Below, piece by piece: positions 18,353-28,068 of a stretch of DNA of 64,000 bases. The notes beneath the pieces were generated by a model that did no database searches, was not told the origin of the DNA, and saw only the letters and a list, made by a program, of their open reading frames with translations. Both the position numbers and the translations under genes were made by a program. Location of the stretch: contig JAHJEO010000019.1 in the NCBI GenBank assembly GCA_018825305.1, forward strand, positions 51,606 through 115,605. Reading direction: 5' to 3'. Numbering within the stretch: position 1 is the stretch's first letter; each line of letters starts with the position of its first letter. The DNA comes from Gammaproteobacteria bacterium. GTDB taxonomy: Bacteria > Pseudomonadota > Gammaproteobacteria > Burkholderiales > Rhodocyclaceae.

Positions 18353-19114
18353 ATGTGCCTGATCCTCGTCGCCTGGCGCAGCCATCCGCAATATCCCCTG
18401 GTGGTCGCGGCGAACCGGGACGAGTTCTTCGCTCGCCGTACCGCCAGCGCCGACTTTTGGCCGGACCAACCGCACATTCTGGCCGGGCGTGACCTCGAGG
18501 GCGGCGGCACCTGGATGGGCGTTACCCGTTCCGGCCGTTTCGCCGCGCTGACCAACTTCCGTGATCCTGCCGCACAGCGCCCGGATGCCCCTTCGCGCGG
18601 CGCGCTGGTCGCGGACTTTCTGGCGGGCAACGCCGACATCGACGCCTATCTGGATCAGATCGAGCCTCGGGCAGCCTCCTACAATGGCTTCAACCTGCTG
18701 CTCGGCGAGCGCGACCGCCTGGTCTGGTTTTCCAACGTCGCCGGCGGCCGAACCGAACTGGCATCCGGCGTATTCGGCGTATCCAACCACCTGCTCGACT
18801 CGCCGTGGCCAAAAGTCGGCGCTGGCAAGACGGCGCTGGCCGCCGCCATGGGCGCCCTGCCCGATAGCACCCCATTGTTCGAACTGCTGCGCGACGACAG
18901 CGTGCATCCGGACGCGGCCCTGCCGCGCACCGGAGTCAGCCTCGAATGGGAACGCCTGCTGTCGAGCGCCTTCGTCCGCGCTCCCGGTTACGGCACCCGC
19001 AGTTCGACGGTGCTGACGATGGGCGAAGGCGGGGCGAACTTCGACGAGCAGACCTGGCTGGAAGGCGGCGAGCCCGGCGGCCGAACGCATTTCCAGTTTC
19101 CGCTGCGGGGCTGA
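18353..19114 (+). CDS. NRDE family protein (TANGO2-like)
   Basis: 253-residue NRDE/TANGO2 family protein of unsettled function. It begins MCLI, where Cys2 is the presumed N-terminal nucleophile of an Ntn-hydrolase-like fold, and contains [12 protein letters not shown], the motif that names the family, and [21 protein letters not shown]. Two copies of the dispersed 24-base element lie inside the gene in opposite orientations. Codons 28-36 (RRTASADF) carry the forward copy and codons near 153-161 (KVGAGKTA) the reverse copy. Confidence 0.9.
   Translation: MCLILVAWRSHPQYPLVVAANRDEFFARRTASADFWPDQPHILAGRDLEGGGTWMGVTRSGRFAALTNFRDPAAQRPDAPSRGALVADFLAGNADIDAYLDQIEPRAASYNGFNLLLGERDRLVWFSNVAGGRTELASGVFGVSNHLLDSPWPKVGAGKTALAAAMGALPDSTPLFELLRDDSVHPDAALPRTGVSLEWERLLSSAFVRAPGYGTRSSTVLTMGEGGANFDEQTWLEGGEPGGRTHFQFPLRG
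18435..18458 (+). repeat. Dispersed 24-base element, copy C (NRDE gene, 5' part)
   Basis: Exact match with variable bases ACC. It is sense in the NRDE gene and read as RRTASADF, a different frame from copies A and G. Confidence 0.9.
18811..18834 (-). repeat. Dispersed 24-base element, copy D (NRDE gene, 3' part)
   Basis: Exact match on the minus strand with variable bases CTT. It is antisense in the NRDE gene, read as KVGAGKTA, and 352 bases from copy C in opposite orientation. Confidence 0.9.
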
Positions 19115-19118
19115 GGCT

Positions 19119-20678
19119 GTGTTGAATTTCGCCTTCGACAACCGCTTCGTCAATGAACTGCCGGGCGACCCCGACATCGGCCCGCAGCGGCGCCAGGTCC
19201 ACGGCGCCTGCTGGTCAGCCGTTGCTCCGACCCCGGTAGCCACACCACGGCTGCTGGCCAGCTCGCCCGAGGTGGCTCATCTTCTGGATATCGCGCCCGA
19301 AGATATCGCCTCGCCCGACTTCGCCGAGGTCTTCGGCGGCAACCGCCTGCTGCCCGGCATGCAGAGCTACGCCGCCTGCTATGGCGGCTACCAGTTCGGC
19401 AACTGGGCCGGCCAGCTCGGCGACGGCCGCGCCATCAACCTCGGCGAGGTCATCAACGGCGCCGGCCAACGCTGGGAACTGCAACTCAAGGGTGCCGGAC
19501 CGACGCCCTATGCCCGTCGCGCCGACGGCCGGGCGGTGCTGCGTTCGTCCATCCGCGAATTCCTCTGCAGCGAAGCCATGCACCATCTCGGGGTACCGAC
19601 GACGCGGGCGCTGAGCTTGGTGGGCACCGGCGAGAGCGTGCTGCGCGACATGTTCTACGACGGCAATCCCCGCCACGAGCCGGGCGCGGTGGTGTGCCGG
19701 GTCGCGCCCAGCTTCATCCGCTTCGGCAATTTCGAGATACTGGCCTCGCGCAACGACGAGGCGCTGCTGGCACGACTGGCGGACTTCACCATCGCCCGCG
19801 ACTTCCCGGAAATCGAAGGCGACACCGAGGCAAAGCGCAGCCGCTGGTTCATCGAGGTTTGTGAACGCAGCGCGCGCATGGTGGCGCACTGGATGCGGGT
19901 CGGCTTCGTGCATGGCGTGATGAACACCGACAACATGTCCATCCTCGGCCTGACCATCGACTACGGCCCCTACGGCTGGATCGACAACTACGATCCGGAA
20001 TGGACGCCGAACACCACCGACGCCGGCGGCCGGCGCTACCGTTTCGGCCACCAGCCGCAGATCGTGCATTGGAACCTGACCCGACTGGCCGAGGCCCTGG
20101 TGCCGCTGTTTCCGTCGCGCGATGCCTTGCTGGCGGGGCTGGAACGCTACGCCGAGGCCTATTCGAGCGAATACGGCGCCATGCTGGCCGCCAAGTTTGG
20201 TCTGGCCGGTCTGACGGACGGGGACGACGATCTGGTGGCCGAGGCCTTCGCCCTGATGCAAGAGGCCGAAGTCGACATGACCGCCTTCTTTCGCGGCCTG
20301 GCAGAGGTGGATTTGACGGCGCCCGCCATCGCACCCCTGTGCCCGGCTTTCTATCGGGCGGACTTGTTGGAACGCCACGCCCCGGCCCTCGACTCGTGGC
20401 TGGCACGCTACGCCGCGTGTGCGGCGCGGGATGGAATGGCCAGCACTGCACGGCGTGAAGGCATGAATGCCGTCAATCCCCGCTTCGTGCTGCGCAACTA
20501 CCTCGCCCAGCAGGCCATCGACCGCGCCGAACAGGGCGACGCCAGTGAAGTGAATGAATTGCTCGATGTCATGCGCCGCCCCTACGCCGAACAACCGGGA
20601 CGCGAACGCTTTGCCGCCCTGCGCCCGGACTGGGCGCGACACAAGGCGGGCTGTTCGATGCTGTCCTGCAGTTCGTAG
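19119..20678 (+). CDS. selO: Protein adenylyltransferase SelO
   Basis: 519-residue YdiU/SelO pseudokinase that transfers AMP to protein hydroxyls. Family segments seen include [52 protein letters not shown] and [19 protein letters not shown]. The C-terminus ends in SMLSCSS with cysteine at the position that is selenocysteine in the eukaryotic homologues. Start is GTG 19119, four bases after the NRDE stop. The two genes are probably cotranscribed. Confidence 0.95.
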   Translation: MLNFAFDNRFVNELPGDPDIGPQRRQVHGACWSAVAPTPVATPRLLASSPEVAHLLDIAPEDIASPDFAEVFGGNRLLPGMQSYAACYGGYQFGNWAGQLGDGRAINLGEVINGAGQRWELQLKGAGPTPYARRADGRAVLRSSIREFLCSEAMHHLGVPTTRALSLVGTGESVLRDMFYDGNPRHEPGAVVCRVAPSFIRFGNFEILASRNDEALLARLADFTIARDFPEIEGDTEAKRSRWFIEVCERSARMVAHWMRVGFVHGVMNTDNMSILGLTIDYGPYGWIDNYDPEWTPNTTDAGGRRYRFGHQPQIVHWNLTRLAEALVPLFPSRDALLAGLERYAEAYSSEYGAMLAAKFGLAGLTDGDDDLVAEAFALMQEAEVDMTAFFRGLAEVDLTAPAIAPLCPAFYRADLLERHAPALDSWLARYAACAARDGMASTARREGMNAVNPRFVLRNYLAQQAIDRAEQGDASEVNELLDVMRRPYAEQPGRERFAALRPDWARHKAGCSMLSCSS

Positions 20679-20682
20679 CCGC

Positions 20683-20943
20683 TCAGACGAGCGACTTCAC
20701 CGCCTCGGGGTGGGCATTGAGGATGGCGAGGATGGCGTGGGCGTGTTCGGCCGCCGCGCGCCCGGAGTCGGTCAGAAAACCGCCGTCCTTCAAAGTCAGC
20801 AGGCCCTTGGCGTAGAGCCTTTCGGTCGCCTCGATCAGCGTCGGGGCCGCATCCTTGCGCACCTTGATGCCCTGCTGGTTGCTCTCCAGATTGAAATTCA
20901 GCAAGGTGTTGAGTTCGTGAACCAGGTCGGGGGTGTAGGGCAT
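20683..20943 (-). CDS. TIGR02647 family small protein
   Basis: 86-residue conserved protein of the TIGR02647 type, function unknown. MPYTPDLVHELNTLLNFNLE, then QQGIKVRKDAA, LIEATERLYAKGL and DGGFLTDSGRAAAEHAHAIL recall the family and look like a small winged-helix DNA-binding fold; that last point is inference. The start at 20943 has GAGG upstream; the open frame extends a few codons further. It converges on selO with a four-base gap. Confidence 0.8.
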   Translation of the reverse strand: MPYTPDLVHELNTLLNFNLESNQQGIKVRKDAAPTLIEATERLYAKGLLTLKDGGFLTDSGRAAAEHAHAILAILNAHPEAVKSLV

Positions 20944-21025
20944 GACAAAAAACCTCAAAAGAAAATATTGGGAAGCATGTTACTGCCTGGCGGGCAGCTT
21001 GGATGCCGCGAGTCGCGTATTTCAG

Positions 21026-21921
21026 TCAGATCAGGCGACGTTCCATGCGGACATGAGGGATACCGGCTTCCATGAACTCATCGCCCGTCGCGATGAAGCC
21101 GAAGCGGCGATAGAAGCCGGCAGCGCGGCTCTGTGCATGCAGCAGCACCTCGTGCCGACCTGAAGCGCCGGCGGCCTCGATCAGGCGTTCGAGCAGGGCA
21201 CGACCGACACCCTGACCGCGCCAGGCCGATACAACGGCCATGCGCCCGATGTGTCCGTCTGGCAACAACCGCCCGGTGCCGATGGCCTGGCCGTCCGCAT
21301 CGAAGGCGACGACATGGCGGCTGGCGGAATCGAACTCATCCCATTCCAGTTCGCGCGAAACGCCCTGCTCCTCAACGAATACAACCTCGCGCACGGGTTG
21401 CGCAGCGGCGGCAAGCGATTCCCAGCCACCCTCTTCAATGCGGAATTCGACAATATCCACCGCCGTGTAGGCCGGCACCAGGTCGAACAACTCGACGATG
21501 TCGGCATTGCGCATGCGCACGCAGCCGATTGATCCGGGTTCGCCCATGGCCACGTTGTCCGGACTGCCGTGCAGGTAGATGTAGCGGCGCATGGTGTCGA
21601 CATCGCCGAGCCGGTTGCGCCCCGGTTCGCGCCCCGACAACCACATGATCCGGGTAAGAATCCAGTCGCGGCCAGGGTTGGCAGCGGCCAACTCGGGACT
21701 CCATACCTCGCCGGTCGGACGCCTGCGCACAAACACCGCATTCGCCGTGGCGCCAGCGCCGACTTTTGCCCGGATCAGGTGACGGCCGCGCGGCGTCATG
21801 TAGCTGCCGTTTTGTTCGCCGCCACCGTTCCTGGCCGTGGACACGGCGTAGCGACGCAGCAGGCGGCCGTCGTCGTCGTGCAGTTCCAGCATCTGGGCCG
21901 GAATGCTGATGCGGATGCGCA

Positions 21922-21922
<1 letters not shown>
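21026..21922 (-). CDS. L,D-transpeptidase (YkuD) domain fused to a GNAT acetyltransferase
   Basis: 298-residue two-domain protein. Residues 1-155 form a YkuD L,D-transpeptidase-type domain with His118 in YLHGSPDN and Cys134 in GSIGCVRMRN, the catalytic pair. Residues about 165-298 form a GNAT domain with the acetyl-CoA loop WRGQGVGRALLERL and a C-terminal RAAGFYRRFGF. There is no signal peptide or membrane segment, odd for a transpeptidase that should act on peptidoglycan. ATG 21922 overlaps the tadA stop by one base (TGATG). A dispersed-element copy is embedded at residues 51-60 (RAKVGAGATA). The sequence is continuous, so this appears a true fusion, although a sequencing error joining two genes cannot be excluded. 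Confidence 0.85.
21744..21767 (+). repeat. Dispersed 24-base element, copy E (transpeptidase/GNAT gene)
   Basis: Exact match with variable bases GGC. It is antisense to the minus-strand gene, which reads it as KVGAGATA at residues 53-60, before the catalytic motifs. Confidence 0.9.
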
Positions 21923-22542
<620 letters not shown>

Positions 22543-22560
22543 AACCCGGGAGTGTCAGGC

Positions 22561-24108
22561 ATGCTATCAAGCAAAGACTTAATAGATAAAACAAATATTT
22601 CCAGGGCAACGTTAAATAACTACATTAGCCTTGGATTACTGTCCAAACCAGTGGTGATGAACCCCGGTGCCGGTGCCGACGGACCACGCCAGCTGGGATA
22701 CTTCCCCGAAGACAGCATCGAGCGAATCCGCGAGATCCAGCGGCTGAAACGGGACGGTGCCAGCATGTCCGAGATAGCCGCAAAGATGGCGATCCGGGGT
22801 GCCGAGCGCTCGTCGGCCCAGCAACAGAATCTGGCCATCGACACTCGGCCCGCCCCACTCACCCTCCCCTCCCCTCCCCTGGCCGCCAGTGCCCCGATTT
22901 CCGTCGCCGCTGAAGCCGCACCGGCCGGCGGTCTGAGGGTGACCATCGAGGACATCCCCTTCCCGGCCTATATGGTCAATCACAGTTTCGAGCTGTGCTG
23001 GTACAACGAGGCGGCGCGACAACAGGTATTTCCGGCGCTCGACAAGCTGCCACCGACCAGCGAGGGCCGTAGCCTGTTCCGCCTGCTCGCCGCCGGTGGT
23101 GTCGAAGCCCACACCGCGGAGCTGCTGCGCTTTCACGTTGGCCAGGCCAAAAGCCGCCTGACCCCAAACCGCTTTGCCGACAGTTGCCACGGTGTTGCGC
23201 CGGAGGCCTTCGCCTGGCTGCAGCGTACCTTCGCCGAATCAACGGCCGAAACGGCGCAACCGGTGGCCAATACCCTTTTGACCTTGGGAACGGAACCAAG
23301 GCGGGCCTATGTCTCCGTTTTCCGCGAGGGGATTTTCGTCGTGCTCATGCCCGAGACGCACGAAGCGGACTCGATGCTCGAATTCCTCGCCCGCCGCGAC
23401 GAGGTGATCCGCAGCCTGCTGCAGCGGCGCATGCCGGTGCTGACCAACCTGGCGGTGCTGGTGGCCGACCTGCAAGGCTCGGTACGCATTTGCTCGGAGT
23501 TGCCACCGGACGAGTATTTCAACCTGATCAACGACATCTGGGCGGCGATGGCGCCGATCTTCCGCAAGTACCACGGCACCCACGGCAAGCACGTCGGCGA
23601 CGGCATGGTCTATTACTTCTTCCCGCAGCCCGACAGCGATTTCCTGTTCAATGCGCTGGCCTGCGCCAGCGAGATTCGCGAGGAAATGAAACGGCTGTCG
23701 AAGCGCTGGCAGTTGCAGAAGAACTGGCTCAACGAGCTGTACCTCAACACCGGCATCACCGAGGGACAGGAATGGCTCGGCACCTTCCGCTCGACCACCA
23801 CCATCGAATTCGTCGTGCTCGGCGACACCATCAACCAGGCCGCGCGCATCTCCGACTTTGCCCGTTTCGGCAGCATCTGGGCCACCAAGAGCCTGATCGG
23901 CAAGCTCTCGCAGGAGTCGCGCGACCGGGTGCGCTACGGTGTGCGCCGCAATGCCGACGGTGGCCGCGAGGTCTTCGTGCCGTCAAGCTTCGCCACAGTC
24001 GCCTCGCTGGTCGAAGCCAATGACGATGCCCGCTGCAAGCTGCGCGACATCTCCACCCTGCCCATCGCGGAGGTGATGGACATCGGCGAGGCGCGTAGCG
24101 GGACTTAG
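22561..24108 (+). CDS. MerR-type HTH / PAS-like / class III nucleotide cyclase protein
   Basis: 515-residue protein with an unusual domain order. Residues 1-80 look like a MerR-type winged helix (LIDKTNISRATLNNYISLGL, then SIERIREIQRLKRDG). A proline-rich linker and a PAS-like region (IPFPAYMVNHSFELCWYNEAA) follow. From about residue 300 comes a class III adenylyl/guanylyl cyclase domain. Its metal aspartates are in VLVADLQGS and KHVGDGMVYYFF, and the transition-state Asn/Arg pair is in TINQAARISDF, so it is probably active. ATG 22561 has GGGAG 8 bases upstream; a GTG three codons earlier is possible. The stop codon TAG is the first three bases of an intergenic repeat. It is predicted to be DNA-bound and cytoplasmic. 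Confidence 0.85.
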   Translation: MLSSKDLIDKTNISRATLNNYISLGLLSKPVVMNPGAGADGPRQLGYFPEDSIERIREIQRLKRDGASMSEIAAKMAIRGAERSSAQQQNLAIDTRPAPLTLPSPPLAASAPISVAAEAAPAGGLRVTIEDIPFPAYMVNHSFELCWYNEAARQQVFPALDKLPPTSEGRSLFRLLAAGGVEAHTAELLRFHVGQAKSRLTPNRFADSCHGVAPEAFAWLQRTFAESTAETAQPVANTLLTLGTEPRRAYVSVFREGIFVVLMPETHEADSMLEFLARRDEVIRSLLQRRMPVLTNLAVLVADLQGSVRICSELPPDEYFNLINDIWAAMAPIFRKYHGTHGKHVGDGMVYYFFPQPDSDFLFNALACASEIREEMKRLSKRWQLQKNWLNELYLNTGITEGQEWLGTFRSTTTIEFVVLGDTINQAARISDFARFGSIWATKSLIGKLSQESRDRVRYGVRRNADGGREVFVPSSFATVASLVEANDDARCKLRDISTLPIAEVMDIGEARSGT

Positions 24109-24259
24109 GGCCTGTTCTCATTCAGTCGGCGAGATGCGTTGCCGCCCAATGCGGATGGCCGCACGAAGCGAGGCGAAGGCAATGGCCGCCCCCTTGGCGA
24201 GACGAGCGACAAAGCGGACGCCGCATTGGGCGACAACCCGAAGGGACGGGGCCGAATGA
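24106..24259 (+). repeat. Intergenic mosaic repeat, copy 1
   Basis: The element begins TAGGGCCTGTTCTCATTCAG (24106-24125) and contains a 96-base block (24157-24252) present in reverse orientation at 63905-64000 with about three mismatches. CCGCCCAATGCGG (24142-24154) and CCGCATTGGGCG (24221-24232) form an internal inverted repeat. TCATTC near the left end and GAATGA near the right end also mirror each other. It supplies the stop codon of the upstream cyclase gene. No transposase frame is present. Confidence 0.85.
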
Positions 24260-24358
24260 AATTTCTTTTCATCTGAAATGTCCCCGACATGCCGGCTTGA
24301 CGCTACGATTGCACGGCGGGAGACGCGTGGCACACCGCTTTCGACGGGGAGATCGACA

Positions 24359-25189
24359 ATGATGCGTGTTCTTGTGGGGGTGATTGCGTTCGCCCTCCAG
24401 TGCGGCTGGCTGTCGGCGGCATTCGCACAGGGTAAGGAATTGGTCTTTGGCGTCTATCCGTATCTGACACCGACGCAGATCGTCGAGCAGTACCTGCCAC
24501 TCAAGGAGCACATTGCCAGGTCTCTGGGCCAGCCCGTCACCATGCTGTCCGCACCGGATTTCGCCACATTCATCGAACGCACCCGCAAGGGGGAATACGA
24601 CATCGTATTCACCGCCCCGCACATGGGGCGCCTCGCGGAGAAGCGCGACGGCTACAAGCGCGTGGCGCAAACGGGTTACCAGATCGTGGTGGCGCTGGTC
24701 TGCCTCCGGGATGCGCCGATCAAAGCCCGCGAAGACCTCAAGGGCCGCTCGGTCGCCATCGGCTCACGCATGTCCATGACTTATCAGGTCGTCGATCAGG
24801 CGCTGCGGCAGAAAGGCCTGTCGCTGGAAAACGGCGTCCGTGTGATCGAGACCGCCAGTTTTTCCAACGTAATGCAGGCAACGTTGCGCGGCGAGGCCGA
24901 TGTCGGCGCCGTGCCAACCGCAGTGCTCGACAACGCCCCGGCCGAGCAGCAAGGCCTGGTGCGGGAGTTCTTCCGGACACCGCCCACGCCTGGCGGGCTT
25001 GTCATGGCTCACCCGCGGCTGGACATGGAAAAGGGCGAGATGCTGCGTTCCGCTTTGACCAGTTTCAAGGACCAGCCCGAAGGCCGGCAATTCTTTGCAA
25101 GATCCCGCCTGGTCGATTTCAGGGCAATCGACGACGCCACCATGAGGCAGATCGACCCCTTTGTCGCCGTCCTGACCGGTGCCAATTAG
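24359..25189 (+). CDS. PhnD-like periplasmic substrate-binding protein
   Basis: 276-residue exported protein of the phosphate/phosphite/phosphonate (PhnD-type) binding family. An N-terminal signal peptide ends near AFAQ. Then come ELVFGVYPYLTPTQIVEQYLP, the ligand-side segment EYDIVFTAPHMGRLA and EDLKGRSVAIGSRMSMT. No ABC permease or ATPase is nearby. The next gene is a membrane GGDEF/EAL protein a few bases away. It is therefore more likely a ligand receptor for signalling than a transport component (inference). Confidence 0.85.
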   Translation: MMRVLVGVIAFALQCGWLSAAFAQGKELVFGVYPYLTPTQIVEQYLPLKEHIARSLGQPVTMLSAPDFATFIERTRKGEYDIVFTAPHMGRLAEKRDGYKRVAQTGYQIVVALVCLRDAPIKAREDLKGRSVAIGSRMSMTYQVVDQALRQKGLSLENGVRVIETASFSNVMQATLRGEADVGAVPTAVLDNAPAEQQGLVREFFRTPPTPGGLVMAHPRLDMEKGEMLRSALTSFKDQPEGRQFFARSRLVDFRAIDDATMRQIDPFVAVLTGAN

Positions 25190-25223
25190 TCATGCCCTGC
25201 CGCCCCCGAACCGACTGAAGAAG

Positions 25224-28010
25224 ATGCCCGCGAACAACGGCGTTGCCTGGCATCGTTCGATCCGCTTCCACCTGGTGGTAGCTGCGGTGGTGATCGAGAT
25301 ATTCATGCTGTCGCTGCTGCTCGGCAACAGCTTCCGCCTGATCAGCGATGCCCTCGAACAACAGACGCGAAATCGGGTCGAGGCGCTGGTGCCTCTGCTC
25401 AACGCCTCGCTCAACGGCAACGTATTCCAGCGCAACTACACCGAAATCCAGTCGATTCTCGACCAGCTGGTTCGCGCCGAAAGCACCGACATCCGCTATC
25501 TGGCGGTTTTCGACAAGAACGGGCAACGCCTGGCAGTGGCCGGCCGAGTGGCGCAGACACTACCGCAGGTCGATAACAGCGTCGAGCAGGCCCTCTCGGA
25601 CCTGATCTATGACACCGAGGTCAAGCTGACCCTGCTCGGTGAAAACATCGGCATGGTCCGCTTCGGTCTTGACTTGACGCAGATGGTCACACTCAGGGAC
25701 AGCGTGGTGCTGCAGGGTTTTATCATCGCAGCCATCGAGATTCTGTTGAGCCTGCTGCTGCTAGCCACCGGCGGCTACCTGATCACTCGACACATCACGC
25801 GATTGCTGGCCGTCACTCGCCGCGTCGCCCGAGGCGACTACGCCTCGCGCATCAGCGTGCCAAGCCGCGACGAGATCGGCCTGCTGGCAGGGAACTTCAA
25901 CACCATGGCCGCGGCCATCGAACAGCGGGTGCGCGAACTCCAGGACAGCGAAAACCGTTTTCGGGACATTTTCGACAGTGTTGGCGAAGCGATATTCGTC
26001 CACGACATCGACAGCGGGCGGATTCTCGACGTCAACCGCTGCATGCTGGAGATGTACCAATGCACTCGCGAAGATGCGCTGAGCGCAACCCCCGACTCGT
26101 TCAGCCTCGGCACGCCCCCATATTCGGCAGCTGAAGCACTGGCGTGGATTCAAAAGGCCTTGCGCGAGGGCCCGCAGACCTTTGAATGGCAGGCGCGCCG
26201 CATGAGTGGCGAGACTTTCTGGGCCGAGGTCAACCTGCGCACCACCGAACTCGGCGGCCAAACCCGGCTACTGGCCGTGGTTCGCGACATCTCGGAACGC
26301 AAGCGCATGGAAGACGCGCTGCGTCAGGCGGCGAGCGTGTTCGAGCATGCCAACGAGGGCATCATGATCGCCGATGGCGCCGGCCGAATCATCGAAGTCA
26401 ACGCCGCCTTCAGCGACATCACCGGCTTTGCCCGCGACGAGGCCATCGGGCACAAGCCGAGCATTCTCAGTTCAGGACGCCATGACCGCGACTTCTATGA
26501 GCAGATGTGGAGCCATCTGCTTGAAACAGGCTTCTGGCGCGGCGAGATATGGAACCGGCGCAAGGATGGCGCGCTCTACGCCGAACTGCTGACCATTACG
26601 GCCATGCGCGATGCAAGCGGCCGAATTCATCAGTATGTCGGCTTGTTCTCCGACATCACCGAGATCAAGGATAACCAGCACCGGCTGGAGCACATGGCGC
26701 ACTACGATGCCCTGACGCGGCTGCCCAATCGCATTCTGCTCGCCGACCGCCTTGGCCAAGCCATCGCCCAGGCCGTTCGCACCGAAAAGCTGCTGGCAGT
26801 GGCGTATCTCGACCTCGACGGCTTCAAACCGGTCAACGACACCCTTGGCCACGAGGCCGGCGACCAGTTGCTGATCGAGGCGGCACGCCGTTTCTCTGAC
26901 TGCATCCGCGCCGGCGACACCGCATGCCGCCTCGGCGGCGACGAATTTGTGCTGCTGGTCTCGTCACTCAGCACACTCGACGAATGCGGCCAGGTATTCG
27001 ACCGCATCCTTGCCGCCGTCAAGGCGCCGTTCCGGATCGGTGGTGGCGAAGTGTGCATCTCGGCGAGCATCGGCATCACGGTCTTCCCGCTCGACGACGC
27101 CGACCCCGACACGCTGCTGCGCCATGCCGACCAAGCCATGTACCTCGCCAAGCAAGGGGGCCGCGGCCGCTACCACCTGTTCGATTCACGCCAGGATCGC
27201 CTGGTCGAGGCACAGCACGAGGCGCGCGCGCGCATCGAGGACGCCTTGCGCCGGAACGAATTCGTCCTGCACTACCAACCCAAGGTCAACATGTGCAGCG
27301 GCAAGGTCGTCGGCGTCGAGGCGCTGATCCGTTGGCGGCATCCGGAGCGCGGCATGGTTGCGCCGGGAGAGTTCCTGCCGGCAATCGAGGAAACGGATTT
27401 CGCCGTCACGCTCGGGCGCTGGGTGATGGATGCCGCCGTCGCCCAGCTCGACGCCTGGCGCAAGGCCGGCATGGCGCTGAACGTGAGCATCAACATGGCC
27501 GCGCGTCACCTGCAGACACCCGGTTTCATCAACGAACTGGAGCTGCTGCTGAACAGATATCCCGACGTACCCCCGGCAGCCATCGAGCTGGAAGTGCTGG
27601 AAACCGCGGCCATCGAGGATATCGTCGAGGCGGCCACCATCATCCATGCCGGCCACGCGCTGGGCCTGCGCTTCGCGCTCGACGACTTCGGCACCGGCTA
27701 CTCGTCGATGTCCTATTTCAAGCGACTGGGCGTGGATACCCTCAAGATCGACCAGTCCTTTGTCCGCGACATGCTCGACGATGAAGGCGATCGGGCCATC
27801 GTCGAAGGCATGATCGGGCTGGCGCAGGTTTTCGGACGCGAGGTCATCGCCGAGGGGGTGGAAACGATCGAAATCGGCGAGACGCTGGTCCGCCTCGGCT
27901 GCGAACTGGCCCAGGGCTACGGCATCGCCCGCCCCATGCCGGCAGCCGAAATGCCCGCATGGATGGGCGAGTGGCAGGGCAGGACCGGCTGGAAATTCAC
28001 TGCGCGCTGA
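25224..28010 (+). CDS. Membrane HAMP-PAS-PAS-GGDEF-EAL cyclic-di-GMP protein
   Basis: About 928 residues. Two membrane segments (about 14-38 and 165-190) flank a periplasmic domain, followed by HAMP, two PAS domains (about 245-365 and 370-490), then GGDEF and EAL domains. RLGGDEF (residues 569-575) is intact for diguanylate cyclase activity. EALIRW (from 699) and DDFGTG (820-825) are intact for phosphodiesterase activity, so the enzyme may be bifunctional. GTG 25179 would add 15 residues and overlap the PhnD-like gene; ATG 25224 gives a cleaner start. It is probably cotranscribed with the binding protein, which may feed ligand state to its periplasmic domain. Confidence 0.92.
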   Translation: MPANNGVAWHRSIRFHLVVAAVVIEIFMLSLLLGNSFRLISDALEQQTRNRVEALVPLLNASLNGNVFQRNYTEIQSILDQLVRAESTDIRYLAVFDKNGQRLAVAGRVAQTLPQVDNSVEQALSDLIYDTEVKLTLLGENIGMVRFGLDLTQMVTLRDSVVLQGFIIAAIEILLSLLLLATGGYLITRHITRLLAVTRRVARGDYASRISVPSRDEIGLLAGNFNTMAAAIEQRVRELQDSENRFRDIFDSVGEAIFVHDIDSGRILDVNRCMLEMYQCTREDALSATPDSFSLGTPPYSAAEALAWIQKALREGPQTFEWQARRMSGETFWAEVNLRTTELGGQTRLLAVVRDISERKRMEDALRQAASVFEHANEGIMIADGAGRIIEVNAAFSDITGFARDEAIGHKPSILSSGRHDRDFYEQMWSHLLETGFWRGEIWNRRKDGALYAELLTITAMRDASGRIHQYVGLFSDITEIKDNQHRLEHMAHYDALTRLPNRILLADRLGQAIAQAVRTEKLLAVAYLDLDGFKPVNDTLGHEAGDQLLIEAARRFSDCIRAGDTACRLGGDEFVLLVSSLSTLDECGQVFDRILAAVKAPFRIGGGEVCISASIGITVFPLDDADPDTLLRHADQAMYLAKQGGRGRYHLFDSRQDRLVEAQHEARARIEDALRRNEFVLHYQPKVNMCSGKVVGVEALIRWRHPERGMVAPGEFLPAIEETDFAVTLGRWVMDAAVAQLDAWRKAGMALNVSINMAARHLQTPGFINELELLLNRYPDVPPAAIELEVLETAAIEDIVEAATIIHAGHALGLRFALDDFGTGYSSMSYFKRLGVDTLKIDQSFVRDMLDDEGDRAIVEGMIGLAQVFGREVIAEGVETIEIGETLVRLGCELAQGYGIARPMPAAEMPAWMGEWQGRTGWKFTAR

Positions 28011-28068
28011 TCGCCCGCGCCGGCAGCGCGCCGGGCATCCCGGATAATCTTTCCGCTGGCGTAGCGGG

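Noticed and set aside
23851..23875. Possible further dispersed-element copies such as CTCCGACTTTGCCCG here, GAGTCGGCGCTGC at 16596 and AAAGTCGGC at 43123
   Set aside because: Only 9-12 bases agree and the GCCGT block is missing; such short matches are expected by chance in this base composition.
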